56,800 nt of DNA from Nocardia gamkensis NBRC 108242 (GTDB taxonomy: Bacteria > Actinomycetota > Actinomycetes > Mycobacteriales > Mycobacteriaceae), in NCBI RefSeq assembly GCF_001612985.1, contig NZ_BDBM01000052.1, forward strand, positions 1 to 56,800, written 5' to 3'. Numbering within the stretch: position 1 is the stretch's first letter; each line of letters begins with the position of its first letter. Below, piece by piece: positions 1-9,435 of the stretch. The notes below the pieces were generated by a model. It was not told the origin of the DNA. It saw nothing but the letters and a program-made list of their open reading frames with translations, and made no database searches. The position numbers and the translations under genes were made by a program.

Positions 1-332
1 CGGTGGCCGACGGCGCCGCCGCCTTGCGCGACCTGCCCTGGGTGGAGCTGCGGGCCCAGCGGGTGGAGCGCTGGGTGTTCGAGCACATCGGCGGGGCCGC
101 CCCGGATGTCGTCGTGCTCGACCCGCCGCGCGCCGGCGCGGGCAAAGAGGTGATCGGCGCCGTCACCGCCAGTGGGCCCGCGCGGATCGTCCACGTCGGC
201 TGCGATCCCGCCGCGTTCGCGCGCGACCTCGGCTTGTATCAGGCCGCGGGCTACCGGCTGACCGATCTGCGTGCCTTCGACGCCTTCCCCGCGACGCACC
301 ACGTGGAATGCCTGGCGCTGCTGCGGCGCTGA
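1..332 (+). CDS. TrmA/RlmD-family RNA (uracil-5) methyltransferase, C-terminal fragment
   Basis: Only the last ~110 residues are in the window; the reading frame is open to the left edge, so the GTG at 3 is not a real start. Visible signatures are DPPRAGAGKEV (the DPPR motif of SAM-dependent m5U methyltransferases), HVGCDPAAFARDL (the segment with the catalytic cysteine, here Cys in GCDP) and the family's typical end DAFPATHHVECLALL. These enzymes transfer a methyl group from SAM to uracil C5 in tRNA or rRNA. The position next to dxs matches M. tuberculosis Rv2689c (from memory). The rRNA versus tRNA target cannot be told from this fragment. Confidence 0.85.
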   Translation, partial: VADGAAALRDLPWVELRAQRVERWVFEHIGGAAPDVVVLDPPRAGAGKEVIGAVTASGPARIVHVGCDPAAFARDLGLYQAAGYRLTDLRAFDAFPATHHVECLALLRR

Positions 333-336
333 GCGG

Positions 337-1140
337 TCAGTCCTCGTAGACCGGTGGCCTGCGGTCCCGGCGGGCGCGCATCGCCTCGTCGAAATTGCCG
401 GTGGTGAGGCGCACGTAGAGCTGAGCCGTGCCTTCGTGCTGCATGTGTGACTCGAAGCCGGCCGCCTCCATACCGCTCCACAGCATGCGCTTGGTGAGCT
501 CGGTGCCGACCCGGCTGTAGCCGATGATGCGTTCGGCCAGGTCGTAGCACGTGCCCAGCAGTTCAGGACCCGGAACCGCGCGCGAGACCAGACCGATGCG
601 CTCGGCTTCGGTCGCGTCGACGTCGCGGCCGGACAGCATGATCTCGAACGCGCGCGACGCGCCCACGGCGCGGGGCAGTAGATAGCTGAGCCCCAGTTCG
701 GCCGAGGTCAGGCCGTTGTTGATGCCCGCGGCGCGGAAATACGCGTCCTCGGCGGCGAGCCGGATGTCGGCGCCGACGGCCAGGCACAGCCCGCCGCCGA
801 TGGCCGCGCCGTTGACCGCGGCGATCACCGGCTGGTGCATCCGCCGCAGCGTGATCAACACGTCGTTGAGCAGATCCATCGAACGCCGCGCTACGCTGGT
901 GACGGTCAGCCCGGCGACGTTCGGCACCTTTCCCGCGCCGGTCAGGTCGGCTCCCGAGCAGAAACCGTGTCCCGCGCCGGTCAGCACGACGACCCGCACG
1001 TCGTTGTCGGCGCGCACCTGCTCCAGCGCCTCGCGCAGCGGAATCATCACGTCGAACGCCATCGCGTTCATCCGTTCGGGCCGATTGAGCGTCACCAGGG
1101 CGATGTGCGGCCGCGGTGTGTCGATGAGCACGAATGACAT
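337..1140 (-). CDS. echA12: enoyl-CoA hydratase/isomerase family protein, EchA12-like
   Basis: Crotonase-fold protein of 267 residues that would hydrate trans-2-enoyl-CoA in fatty-acid or branched-chain catabolism. The oxyanion-hole segments are visible: GFCSGADL at about 59-66 and GAAIGGGLCL at about 111-120. A Glu in SAELGL near 148 sits where the catalytic acid lies in the family. The N-terminus (TLNRPERMNAMAFDVMIPL) strongly recalls mycobacterial EchA12 rather than EchA15, which is the copy found in this neighbourhood in M. tuberculosis; both comparisons are from memory. It is convergent with the methyltransferase, with a 4-bp gap. Substrate is unknown. Confidence 0.88.
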   Translation of the reverse strand: MSFVLIDTPRPHIALVTLNRPERMNAMAFDVMIPLREALEQVRADNDVRVVVLTGAGHGFCSGADLTGAGKVPNVAGLTVTSVARRSMDLLNDVLITLRRMHQPVIAAVNGAAIGGGLCLAVGADIRLAAEDAYFRAAGINNGLTSAELGLSYLLPRAVGASRAFEIMLSGRDVDATEAERIGLVSRAVPGPELLGTCYDLAERIIGYSRVGTELTKRMLWSGMEAAGFESHMQHEGTAQLYVRLTTGNFDEAMRARRDRRPPVYED

Positions 1141-1262
1141 GCGACCTCCCGATCGGTGACGACCTCAATATAGGCACGGTGGGACCCGCGCGACGACGAA
1201 ATCGAGCGCGCCGCCGCGGGATCCGAGCCGGGGCGCCGGATCGGCCAATTAGAGTCACCGCC

Positions 1263-1562
1263 ATGACCGTGTACGCAATTGCCCAACTGAAGTTCACCGA
1301 TCGCGCCGCCTACGATCGCTACCAGGCGCGCTTCCTGGACGTCTTCCTCCGCTACTCCGGCACGCTGCTGGCCGCCGACGAGTCCCCGCAGACCATCGAG
1401 GGCGTCACCGACCGCGAGAAGGTGGTCCTGATGTCCTTCCCCGACGAACCGTCCTTCCGCGCCTGGGCCGAATCGCCGGAATATCAAGAGATCTCGAAGG
1501 ATCGGCACGCCGGAGCGGATACGGTCAGCCTGCTGGTGCGCGGTCTCGGTCACGGTTCGTGA
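1263..1562 (+). CDS. DUF1330-family small protein
   Basis: A 99-residue protein (MTVYAIAQLKFTDRAAYDRY...) with the ferredoxin-like alpha/beta-barrel dimer pattern of DUF1330: a short beta strand, YDRYQARF helix, a central KVVLMSFPD strand and FRAWAESPEYQEISKDR near the end. No biochemical role is established for the family. An earlier in-frame start exists, but the ATG at 1263 is preferred because a TAGAGT hexamer at 1250-1255 lies 7 nt before it and there is no Shine-Dalgarno sequence, as expected for a leaderless transcript. Confidence 0.75.
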   Translation: MTVYAIAQLKFTDRAAYDRYQARFLDVFLRYSGTLLAADESPQTIEGVTDREKVVLMSFPDEPSFRAWAESPEYQEISKDRHAGADTVSLLVRGLGHGS

Positions 1563-1586
1563 ACGCGGACCCCGCGGGACCCGCCG

Positions 1587-2261
1587 TCAGTCCAACTGCC
1601 AGGTGATGCGGATGCCCGCGGAAATCTCGCTCTCGCCGAGCTCGACCGGGATCGCGGCGGCGCGGTAGGCCTCCATCGGAGCCGACATGGACTGCGCGCG
1701 CGGCACCGGCGGCGCGGAGGCGGTGTTCTCGGTGATCTCCACGACCTTGCCGAGCGTTCGCTGCGCGCGCCGCGCGTACTGCTCGGCCTTGGCGAGGGCG
1801 TTCTCCCATGCGGCGTCGCGGGCGCGGGTGAGCAGGGCCTCCTGGTCGGCGAAGGTGAGGACGAGTCCACCGAGGCGGACGTCGTCACCGCCCGCCTCGA
1901 CGCAGTTGGCGACGACGGTGCCGGGCGCGGGATCGGCGTCCTCGCCGACCTCGCGCAACGCGATCGTCAGCGATGTGCTCGCGAGGTATCCCGTGATGCG
2001 GTTGCCCTGCCCCTCGGTCCACACGGTCTCGGTCTGCACCGACAGTCCGCTGGTGGCGATGTCCGAGCCGTCCACGCCGTCGGAGCGCAGCGACCGCGCG
2101 ACCGCGGCGACACGCTCACCGGCCCGGCTGTAGGCGAGCGCGACCTTGCTCGCCCGCGATTCGACCGAGATGGTCACCCGCATCAGGTCGGGGGTGGCGC
2201 GGGCGGTGCCGTGCCCGTAGGTCGTGACGGTGCCCGCGCGCGAATCGGTCTTCTTGCCCAC
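1587..2261 (-). CDS. SIMPL (DUF541) domain protein
   Basis: Protein of 224 residues with the SIMPL/DUF541 pattern: TVTTYGHGTARATPDLMRVTISVESRASKVALAYSRA, split here for length, then IATSGLSVQTE and the closing ISAGIRITWQL strand. SIMPL proteins form periplasmic or cell-surface oligomers of unclear function. No signal peptide is visible with this start. The GTG at 2261 was chosen over longer starts because GAGGAGA lies about 7 nt upstream and the upstream in-frame residues look non-coding. Confidence 0.8.
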   Translation of the reverse strand: MGKKTDSRAGTVTTYGHGTARATPDLMRVTISVESRASKVALAYSRAGERVAAVARSLRSDGVDGSDIATSGLSVQTETVWTEGQGNRITGYLASTSLTIALREVGEDADPAPGTVVANCVEAGGDDVRLGGLVLTFADQEALLTRARDAAWENALAKAEQYARRAQRTLGKVVEITENTASAPPVPRAQSMSAPMEAYRAAAIPVELGESEISAGIRITWQLD

Positions 2262-2588
2262 AACGTCTCCTCGTCGCTCGCTGTCGATGCGTACCGCACC
2301 ATCGTGCCTGCTTCGAGGGGTGGCGCGGCGGTCCTCGCTCGGCGTCAGGCTCCGGGGCGAGTCGCTCCGGGTGGACGCCGCCGCCGATCCGCGCCACCAC
2401 CCGGATTCGCTTCCCGGCGAGGCCACTTGCTCGGCCCGGTCCACCTTGTCACTCCGTCCGGGTACCGTATGTCGAGGCTCACATTTCGACGCCAGGTCGG
2501 TTGGTGTGATCGTTCTCGTGCGGGAGCATCAGCCGCCGCTCCGTAGACTGATCGGATCAGATGCGCTATCCGGAGGGAGCTAGTTCAG
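2262..2588. other. divergent intergenic region between SIMPL gene and dxs
   Basis: The 327 bp between the two divergent start codons hold no convincing gene. The dxs ribosome-binding site (GGAGG, 2572-2576) is at the right end. A short perfect palindrome TGATCGGATCA lies at 2549-2559, 30 bp before dxs; it could be an operator but nothing else supports that. Confidence 0.5.
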
Positions 2589-4487
2589 GTGGGAGTGCTT
2601 TCCCGGGTCGACACGCCCGATGATCTGCGCCGGCTGACCGTGCCGCAAGTGCGCGAGCTGGCGGAGGAGATCCGCGAGTTCCTGGTGCGCAAAGTCGCCG
2701 CGACCGGCGGGCACCTCGGTCCGAACCTCGGTGTGGTCGAACTCACCATCGCGCTGCATCGGATCTTCGACTCACCGGCCGACCCGTTGATCTTCGACAC
2801 CGGGCACCAGGCCTACGTGCACAAGATCCTGACCGGGCGCAAGGATCAGTTCGACTCGCTGCGCAAGCAGGGCGGCCTGTCCGGCTACCCCAGCAGAGCG
2901 GAGAGCGCCCACGACTGGGTGGAGTCCTCGCACGCCTCCGCTGCGTTGTCCTACGCCGACGGTCTGGCGAAGGCGTTCGCGCTGAGCGGGCAGGACCGGC
3001 ACGTGGTGGCGGTCGTCGGCGACGGCGCGCTCACCGGCGGCATGTGCTGGGAGGCGCTCAACAACATCGCCGCCGCCCCGGACCGCCCGGTGGTCGTCGT
3101 GGTCAACGACAACGGCCGCTCCTACGCGCCCACCATCGGCGGCCTGGCCGAACGGCTGACGGCGCTGCGCACCCAGCCCGCCTACGAGCACGCCCTCGAC
3201 GCGGGCAAGCGCATCCTGAAGAGCATTCCGCGGGTGGGGGAATCGGCGTACTCGATGGTGCACGCGGTGAAGGCGGGCATCAAGGACGCGGTGAGCCCGC
3301 AGGAACTGTTCAGCGACCTCGGCCTCAAGTACGTAGGGCCGGTGGACGGCCACGACGTCGTCGCCCTGGAGTCCGCGCTGCGCCGGGCCAAGGACTTCGG
3401 CGGACCCGTCGTGGTGCACGCGGTGACGCAGAAGGGCCGCGGCTACGCGCCCGCCGAGAACCATGTCGCCGACCAGATGCACGCCTGCGACCCCATTGAT
3501 CCGCTGACCGGCGTCCCCGTCGGCGGTCCGAAGGCGCGCGGCTGGACCTCGGTGTTCTCCGAGGAGCTGATCGAGCAGGCCGAGCGCCGCGCCGACATCG
3601 TCGCCATCACCGCGGCGATGCCGGGCCCGACCGGACTGGCCCCGTTCGGCGAGCGCTTCCCCGACCGGATGTTCGACGTCGGCATCGCCGAACAGCACGC
3701 CATGGCCTCCGCCGCGGGGCTCGCGCTCGGCGGCATGCATCCGGTGGTGGCGATCTACTCGACGTTCCTCAACCGCGCCTTCGACCAGTTGCTGATGGAC
3801 GTGGCACTGCTGAAGCAGCCGGTCACCGTGGTGCTGGACCGCGCGGGCATCACCGGTTCCGACGGCGCCAGCCACAACGGCATGTGGGACCTTTCGGTCC
3901 TCGGGATCATCCCCGGCATCCGGGTCGCCGCTCCGCGCGACGCCGCGACACTGCGGGAGGAACTGGCCGAGGCGCTGGCCGTCAACGACGGGCCGACCGC
4001 GCTGCGTTTCCCGAAAGGGAGCGTGGCCGAGGACATCTCGGCGGTCGAGCGACTCGACGGCATCGACGTGCTGCGGATGGCGGAGCCGGAGGGCGGCTCG
4101 GTGCAGGCGGTGCGCGGCGATGTCCTGCTCGTCGCGGTGGGGTCCTTCGCCGGTGCGGCCCTGGAAGCGGCGAACCTGCTCGATTCCGAAGGGATCTCGG
4201 TCACCGTGCTCGACCCGCGCTGGGTACTGCCGGTCTCCGACACCCTGCTGAAGCTCGCGGAGAACTACCGGATGGTGGTCACGCTGGAGGACGGTGGTCT
4301 GCACGGCGGCATCGGCTCCACGGTGTCGGCTCGCCTGCGCAATTCGGGGCTGGACATCCCGGCCCGCGACCTCGGTGTTCCGCAGCAGTTCCTCGACCAT
4401 GCCGCACGCGGCGAAGTGCACGCCGAACTCGGCCTCACCGGTCCGGATATCGCCCGGCGGATCAGCGGGTGGCTCGCCGCTCGCTGA
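2589..4487 (+). CDS. dxs: 1-deoxy-D-xylulose-5-phosphate synthase
   Basis: First enzyme of the MEP isoprenoid pathway: condenses pyruvate with glyceraldehyde 3-phosphate using thiamine diphosphate. At 632 residues it is full length. The sequence shows TGHQAYVHKIL near 71-81 (conserved His), the thiamine-diphosphate motif GDGALTGG at about 144-151 followed by EALNN, the central transketolase pyrimidine-binding segment with GIAEQHA, and DRAGITGSDGASHNG. GTG at 2589 follows GGAGGGA at a 12-nt spacing, which is long; a second in-frame GTG at 2595 is possible. Location matches Rv2682c (dxs1) in M. tuberculosis. Confidence 0.97.
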   Translation: MGVLSRVDTPDDLRRLTVPQVRELAEEIREFLVRKVAATGGHLGPNLGVVELTIALHRIFDSPADPLIFDTGHQAYVHKILTGRKDQFDSLRKQGGLSGYPSRAESAHDWVESSHASAALSYADGLAKAFALSGQDRHVVAVVGDGALTGGMCWEALNNIAAAPDRPVVVVVNDNGRSYAPTIGGLAERLTALRTQPAYEHALDAGKRILKSIPRVGESAYSMVHAVKAGIKDAVSPQELFSDLGLKYVGPVDGHDVVALESALRRAKDFGGPVVVHAVTQKGRGYAPAENHVADQMHACDPIDPLTGVPVGGPKARGWTSVFSEELIEQAERRADIVAITAAMPGPTGLAPFGERFPDRMFDVGIAEQHAMASAAGLALGGMHPVVAIYSTFLNRAFDQLLMDVALLKQPVTVVLDRAGITGSDGASHNGMWDLSVLGIIPGIRVAAPRDAATLREELAEALAVNDGPTALRFPKGSVAEDISAVERLDGIDVLRMAEPEGGSVQAVRGDVLLVAVGSFAGAALEAANLLDSEGISVTVLDPRWVLPVSDTLLKLAENYRMVVTLEDGGLHGGIGSTVSARLRNSGLDIPARDLGVPQQFLDHAARGEVHAELGLTGPDIARRISGWLAAR

Positions 4488-4506
4488 CGCCGGAGGCGAG
4501 CGGGGG

Positions 4507-5745
4507 CTAGTCCGACGGCGGCAGCGCCGCGGCCAGCCGCGCGACGGCCAGCTCTCGTTGCCATGGCCGGGCGCCGCCGGACTTCAGGAATCCGTCGACG
4601 GCGGAGGGTTCGACCGCGGCGTAGTCGGGCAGCCCGTCCCAGCACAGGCGGCGCACCAGGTCCGGCGCGAGCAAGTTCTCCACCGGGATCGAGTGCTCGG
4701 TCGACAGGTCACCCATGGCGGCTCGTGCCCGGGTCAGGCGCGCCGCCGCGGCAGGATCACGGCGCTCCCAGCGGTTGACCGGCGGCGGGCCGTCGAACGG
4801 CTGGGTGAGCGGGGGCAGGTCGCTGTCCGGCAAGGTGCGGCCGCGTTCGATCGCGGCGAGCCATTCGCGGGAGTACCGGCGCTGACGTGGCCCGCCGAAT
4901 ACCGGCAGGGTGCGCAACTGCGCGATGTTTCTGGGCTCCGCGGTGGCCGCGGCGATGATCGCGGCATCCGGCAGGATGCGAGCGGGCGCCACATCGCGGG
5001 CGCGGGCCAGCGCGTCCCGGGCGGTCCACAACTCGCGCACCACCGCGAGCTGCCTGGTGCGGCGCAGCGTGTGGATGCCCGAGGTGCGCCGCCAGCGCTC
5101 TGCCTTCGGCGCGGGCGGGTCCAAGGTGCGAATGTGCTCGAATTCCTGTGCCGCCCAATCCATTTTGCCCTGCTCGTCGAGAGCTTCGGCCACGGCGTCG
5201 CGCAGTTCCAGCAACAGTTCGACATCCAGGGCGGCGTAGTTCAGCCATTCGGCGGGCAGCGGGCGGGTGGACCAGTCGGCCGCCCCGTGCCCCTTGCGCA
5301 GCGCCCTGCCCAGCAGCCGTTCCACCATCGCGGCGAGCCCGACGCGCTCGAAACCCGCGAGGCGTCCGCCCAACTCGGTGTCGAAGAGCCGGGCCGGGCG
5401 CAAGCCGAGTTCGGCCAGCCCCGGCAGATCCTGGTCGGCGGAGTGCAGTACCCACTCCAGGCCGTTGATCGCGTCGGCCAGCGGGCCGAGTGCGTCGGTG
5501 ACCGGGATGGGGTCGATGAGGAACGTGCCCGCGCCCGCGCGGCGCAATTGGATCAGATACGCGCGCGCCGAATAGCGGAATCCGGAGGCGCGCTCTGCGT
5601 CCACGGCGAGCGGGCCGGTGCCCGCCACCAGCCGGGCGGCGGCTGCGCTGATCTCGGCGGCGGTGTCCAGTACCGGTGGCACGCCCTCCACCGGCGCGAG
5701 CAGCGGCGTCGCGGCCGAGGGTTCGGATTGGTCTGGTACGGACAT
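4507..5745 (-). CDS. RNase D-like 3'-5' exonuclease with HRDC domain
   Basis: A 412-residue DEDD-family exonuclease. The N-terminal exonuclease domain shows VDAER with Asp49 and Glu51 (motif I), HSADQDLPGL with Asp106 (motif II) and Y170-x3-D174 (motif III), so it belongs to the DEDDy subclass and is predicted active. The C-terminal part around LARARDVAPARILPDAAI is a helicase/RNase-D C-terminal (HRDC) domain. RNase D trims 3' ends of stable RNAs. It is probably co-transcribed with the DUF3000 gene upstream. A TAGAGT hexamer lies 8 nt before the ATG. Confidence 0.9.
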   Translation of the reverse strand: MSVPDQSEPSAATPLLAPVEGVPPVLDTAAEISAAAARLVAGTGPLAVDAERASGFRYSARAYLIQLRRAGAGTFLIDPIPVTDALGPLADAINGLEWVLHSADQDLPGLAELGLRPARLFDTELGGRLAGFERVGLAAMVERLLGRALRKGHGAADWSTRPLPAEWLNYAALDVELLLELRDAVAEALDEQGKMDWAAQEFEHIRTLDPPAPKAERWRRTSGIHTLRRTRQLAVVRELWTARDALARARDVAPARILPDAAIIAAATAEPRNIAQLRTLPVFGGPRQRRYSREWLAAIERGRTLPDSDLPPLTQPFDGPPPVNRWERRDPAAAARLTRARAAMGDLSTEHSIPVENLLAPDLVRRLCWDGLPDYAAVEPSAVDGFLKSGGARPWQRELAVARLAAALPPSD

Positions 5746-5884
5746 GGTGTTGAACTCTACGTGCCGACTCTACGGCGCCGCCGTCCTATCGGGGCATAAG
5801 TGTGTCGACGGATCGGGCGCGATGTGCCGGGTGGAGCGCGTGACGGTGATTCCGGCGCAGGTCACGCCACACCGGCGGGCGTGC

Positions 5885-6523
5885 TCAGGGACGATCGCCG
5901 GACAAGCCGGGTGGTACCCGCAGCTGGGTCACCCCGGCCGGGGGTAGTCCCGCCGCGTAGGCCAGCACCTCGCAGAACGCCTCCAGGTGCGGGCGCAGAT
6001 CGGTGGTGACGGGCGTCCACGAGGCGCGTAGTTCCAGCTGATGGGCGCGCGGCGGCCCGGCGATGTCTCCATAGCGCACCGAACTGGTCGAGGTCACCGT
6101 GCCGCCCAGCGCGGTGAACGGCTCGGTGCGTGACTCCAGCGCGTCCACCAGCCAGCTCCACGCCACCTCTGGCAGGAGGGGGTCGGTGGCGAGCGCGGCG
6201 TCGATGTCGGCCTGGATGTAGGCGACCAAGCGGAGGGTGCCGTGCCAGGTGTCGTCGCCGTCCGGATCGTGCAGCAGGATCAATCTGCCGAACGCGTCGC
6301 CTTCGGAATCGATCGGCACGACAGGGGTTTCCGGATGGGCGACCTCGGCGCCGATGGCGTAGGAGTACGGTGCGAGCCGTTGCGGCGGCCGGATGGGCGC
6401 GAGCTCGATCCGAGGGTGCACGGTTGCGGTGCCCATCGCCTCGACCGCGGCGCGAAATTGAGCTGGCTCGCCATGAGGTCCCTCGGTCGGTGCGGCGCCG
6501 TCGCGGAAGTCGAGCGGTGTCAC
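5885..6523 (-). CDS. DUF3000 family protein
   Basis: A 212-residue actinobacterial protein beginning GTG (MTPLDFRDGAAP). Its pattern (FRAAVEAMGTATVHPRIELAPIRPPQRLAPYSYAIGAEV, given here only as landmarks; LILLHDPDGDDTWHGTLRLVAYIQADID; LELRASWTPVTTDLRPHLEAFCEVLAYAAGLPP) matches DUF3000 and corresponds in position to Rv2680. No function is known. It is adjacent to and in the same orientation as the RNase D-like gene and divergent from hemE. A TACCGT hexamer lies 8 nt before its GTG. Confidence 0.8.
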   Translation of the reverse strand: MTPLDFRDGAAPTEGPHGEPAQFRAAVEAMGTATVHPRIELAPIRPPQRLAPYSYAIGAEVAHPETPVVPIDSEGDAFGRLILLHDPDGDDTWHGTLRLVAYIQADIDAALATDPLLPEVAWSWLVDALESRTEPFTALGGTVTSTSSVRYGDIAGPPRAHQLELRASWTPVTTDLRPHLEAFCEVLAYAAGLPPAGVTQLRVPPGLSGDRP

Positions 6524-6654
6524 GACTGCTGACGGTAGACCTTGTGCCCCCCGCGCAGTCGGAGGCGCGCCGCTACGGGCCGGGCGGCGTCTGCGCTGTC
6601 ATCGCTGCCGCCTCCGCGTCCGCCCTCCTGCCGGGCCCGCATACGATAGCCGTG

Positions 6655-7710
6655 ATGAGCACTCATACCCGCCGCCGGTTGACCGATGCCCCGTTCCTGG
6701 CCGCCGCTACCGGCACGACGCCGAGCAGGCGTCCGGTGTGGTTCATGCGCCAGGCCGGACGCTCGCTGCCCGAGTACCGCGAGGTGCGCGCGGGCGTCGG
6801 GATGCTCGAGTCCTGCTTCGACCCGGAGCTGGTGTGCGAGATCACCCTCCAGCCGATTCGCAGGCACCAGGTCGACGCGGCGATCTTGTTCTCCGACATC
6901 GTCGTTCCGCTCAAAGCGGCGGGGATCGATCTGGACATCGTGCCCGGCGTCGGCCCGGTGGTCGCCGCGCCCGTGCGGACGGTCGACGACGTGCGCGCAC
7001 TGCCCCGGTTGCGGCCCGAGGAGGTCGGGGCGGTCACCGACGGCGTGCGACTGCTGGTCGACGCGCTGGGGGAGACGCCGCTGATCGGGTTCGCGGGCGC
7101 GCCGTTCACCCTGGCCTCCTACCTGGTCGAGGGCGGTCCGAGCAAGAACCACGAGCGCACCAAGGCGATGATGTACGCCGACCCGCAGACCTGGCACGCG
7201 CTGCTCGGCGCGCTCACCGACATCACCATCGCGTTCCTGCAAGCCCAGTTGGCGGCCGGTGTGGACGCGGTGCAATTGTTCGATTCCTGGGCGGGTGCGC
7301 TCTCGCTGGCCGACTACCGCGATTTCGTGCTCCCGCATTCGGAGCGGGTGTTCGCCGAGATCGCCGAGGCAGGGGTGCCGCGCATCCACTTCGGGGTAGG
7401 AACCGGCGAGCTGCTCGGCGCCATGGGCGAGGCGGGCGCCGACGTGGTCGGTGTCGATTGGCGGGTGCCGCTGACCGAGGCCGTCCGCCGCGTCGGGCCC
7501 GGAAAGGCGTTGCAGGGCAACCTCGATCCCGCCGTGCTGTTCGCGGGCCCCGCCGCCGTCGAGGCGCATGCCCGGCGGATCGCGCGCGAAGCGGACGAGG
7601 CGATCACGCTCGGCGCCACCGGGCACATCTTCAACCTGGGCCACGGGGTGCTCCCGGAGACCGATCCGGGCGTGCTGACCGCCTTGGTGGAACTCGTGCA
7701 CGAGCTGTAG
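6655..7710 (+). CDS. hemE: uroporphyrinogen III decarboxylase
   Basis: Cytosolic enzyme that decarboxylates the four acetate side chains of uroporphyrinogen III to give coproporphyrinogen III. At 351 residues it is full length. The signature PVWFMRQAGRSLPEYR (about 27-42) carries the conserved Arg and Gly of the active site, and GFAGAPFTLASYLVEGG and FNLGHGVLPETDPG near the end are also family landmarks. The ATG at 6655 is supported by a TACGAT hexamer at 6642-6647, 7 nt upstream, without a Shine-Dalgarno sequence; a GTG at 6652 is an alternative. It is followed by hemY and, after nsrR-hmp, hemQ. Confidence 0.97.
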   Translation: MSTHTRRRLTDAPFLAAATGTTPSRRPVWFMRQAGRSLPEYREVRAGVGMLESCFDPELVCEITLQPIRRHQVDAAILFSDIVVPLKAAGIDLDIVPGVGPVVAAPVRTVDDVRALPRLRPEEVGAVTDGVRLLVDALGETPLIGFAGAPFTLASYLVEGGPSKNHERTKAMMYADPQTWHALLGALTDITIAFLQAQLAAGVDAVQLFDSWAGALSLADYRDFVLPHSERVFAEIAEAGVPRIHFGVGTGELLGAMGEAGADVVGVDWRVPLTEAVRRVGPGKALQGNLDPAVLFAGPAAVEAHARRIAREADEAITLGATGHIFNLGHGVLPETDPGVLTALVELVHEL

Positions 7711-7896
7711 GGCAACGCGCGGCGGGGAGGCGCGTCCGATCGAGCAGGGTTCCGGGTTCGCAGTGGCCGGTTGCGTCCGGCCCAGGTGGTAGCCGCGTGC
7801 GGCGCGGCTGCTGTCGCCGTGGACGCGATGTGTGCCGGGTCATCGGGCGGCCGGCCGTCGGACGGTCGCCGTGGCGGGACACGATACGGTCGAGGC

Positions 7897-9258
7897 ATGC
7901 GTATCGCGGTGGTCGGCGGTGGGATCAGCGGACTGGTGGCCGCGTATCGGTTGCGGACGTTGCTCGGCCCGGATGCCGACGTGGTCGTACTCGATCGCGC
8001 CGAACGGGTCGGTGGCATCCTCTACACCGGTGAACTGGCCGGAGAGCCATTGGATCTCGGCGCGGAAGCGTTCGTCGGCCGACGGCCGGAGGTACCCGCG
8101 GTGCTGCGGGAACTCGGGCTCGAATCGCAGTTGGTGACGCCTGCCGGTCTGCGGCCGCTGCTGTGGTCCTCCGGAGCCGCCCATCCGCTTCCGGAGGGCA
8201 CGTTGATGGGTATTCCGTCGAACGCCGAGTCGATGCGCGATCTGGTCGACGCCGAGACGCTGCGGCGGATCGCCGCCGAACCCGACCGGCCGCTGAGCTG
8301 GGAGCCGGGCTCCGATATCGACGTCTACCAGCTGGTCGCCGACCGCTTCGGCACGCAAGTCGCCGAGCGCAGCGTGGACCCCCTGCTCGGTGGCGTGTAC
8401 GCGGGAAGCTCCCGATCCATCGGTGTCCGTGCCGCGCTGCCCACCCTCGCCGCCGCGCTGGACAATGGCGCGAGCAGCCTCACCGCCGCCGTCGGCGCCG
8501 CGCTGCCACCGCCTTCGAGCGCACCGGTCTTCGGGGCCCTCCGCGACGGGTACCGGGTGCTGCTCGAGGCACTCGCCGAACGCTCCGAGGCGAGGTTTGT
8601 CACCGCTACCCCGGTGACGCGTCTGGCCAGGGGACTGCGCGGTTGGGTGGTCGACCCGGTCGGCGCCGTCGACGCGGTGGTGCTCGCTACCCCTGCCCCG
8701 GTGACCGCGCGACTGCTGAAGACCGTCGCTCCCGCCGCCGCGGCGGAACTGGCGGGTGTCGAACTCTCCTCGTCGGCGGTGGTCGCGCTGGCGCTGCCCC
8801 GCCAGACCGCGCTGCCGCGGAACTCCGGCATCCTGGTCGCCACCGGAGAGCCGCTGCGCGCGAAGGCGTTCACGCTGTCCAGCCGCAAATGGACGCATCT
8901 CGCGCGACGCGAAACGGCCCTCGTCCGCGTCTCGTTCGGCAAGTTCGGGGACGACTCGCCGCTGTCGTGGCCCGATGCGGAACTCGTCGCGGCCGCCACC
9001 GAAGACCTGGCTGCCGTCACCGGGGCAGCCATCGAGCCGATCGAGGCTGTCGTGCGGCGCTGGCCGGGCGGTCTCGCCCAGTACGCGCCCGGCCATCCGG
9101 CCCGCATCGCGGCCGTCGAAGCCGAGGTCGCGGCGCTCGACGGGCTGGCGGTCGCGGGCGCGTACCTGCACGGCGTCGGGGTGCCCGCGTGCGTCGCCTC
9201 CGGCACGGCCGCCGCGCAGCGGATCGCGGCGACGGTCGGTGCGGGCAGCGCACGCTGA
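7897..9258 (+). CDS. hemY: coproporphyrinogen III oxidase (protoporphyrinogen-oxidase family)
   Basis: FAD-dependent HemY/CgoX-family oxidase of 453 residues. It opens with the dinucleotide motif VVGGGISGL (7-12) and VVVLDRAERVGGILYTGEL, and ends with the second FAD segment LAVAGAYLHGVGVPACVASG. In actinobacteria the family oxidises coproporphyrinogen III to coproporphyrin III, which fits the presence of hemQ two genes downstream. The ATG at 7897 lies 6 nt after TACGGT (7885-7890), so this gene may be leaderless and have its own promoter, 186 bp after hemE. The older name protoporphyrinogen oxidase (hemG) is also used. Confidence 0.93.
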   Translation: MRIAVVGGGISGLVAAYRLRTLLGPDADVVVLDRAERVGGILYTGELAGEPLDLGAEAFVGRRPEVPAVLRELGLESQLVTPAGLRPLLWSSGAAHPLPEGTLMGIPSNAESMRDLVDAETLRRIAAEPDRPLSWEPGSDIDVYQLVADRFGTQVAERSVDPLLGGVYAGSSRSIGVRAALPTLAAALDNGASSLTAAVGAALPPPSSAPVFGALRDGYRVLLEALAERSEARFVTATPVTRLARGLRGWVVDPVGAVDAVVLATPAPVTARLLKTVAPAAAAELAGVELSSSAVVALALPRQTALPRNSGILVATGEPLRAKAFTLSSRKWTHLARRETALVRVSFGKFGDDSPLSWPDAELVAAATEDLAAVTGAAIEPIEAVVRRWPGGLAQYAPGHPARIAAVEAEVAALDGLAVAGAYLHGVGVPACVASGTAAAQRIAATVGAGSAR

Positions 9259-9435
9259 GTGGACACCGGGTCGCGCCCGCTCGTGCACGCCGGGGCGGTG
9301 CGATACCGCCGGTGTGATTTTCCGCTTTTCCCGGGCCTGCTCGGCAATTCCGCTGAAAATGCGCACGAATCGGCGTAATTAAGAACACTTCGCTGGTATG
9401 CGGAATCGGGGGAATTCGCCGGTAGCGTGATCGGC

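Noticed and set aside
2772..4421. Long open frame antisense to dxs, and similar ones antisense to the second SulP fusion, thrS and the flavin monooxygenase
   Set aside because: They are open only because of the high GC codon bias of the true gene; they have no recognisable domains and are Arg/His/Gly-rich.
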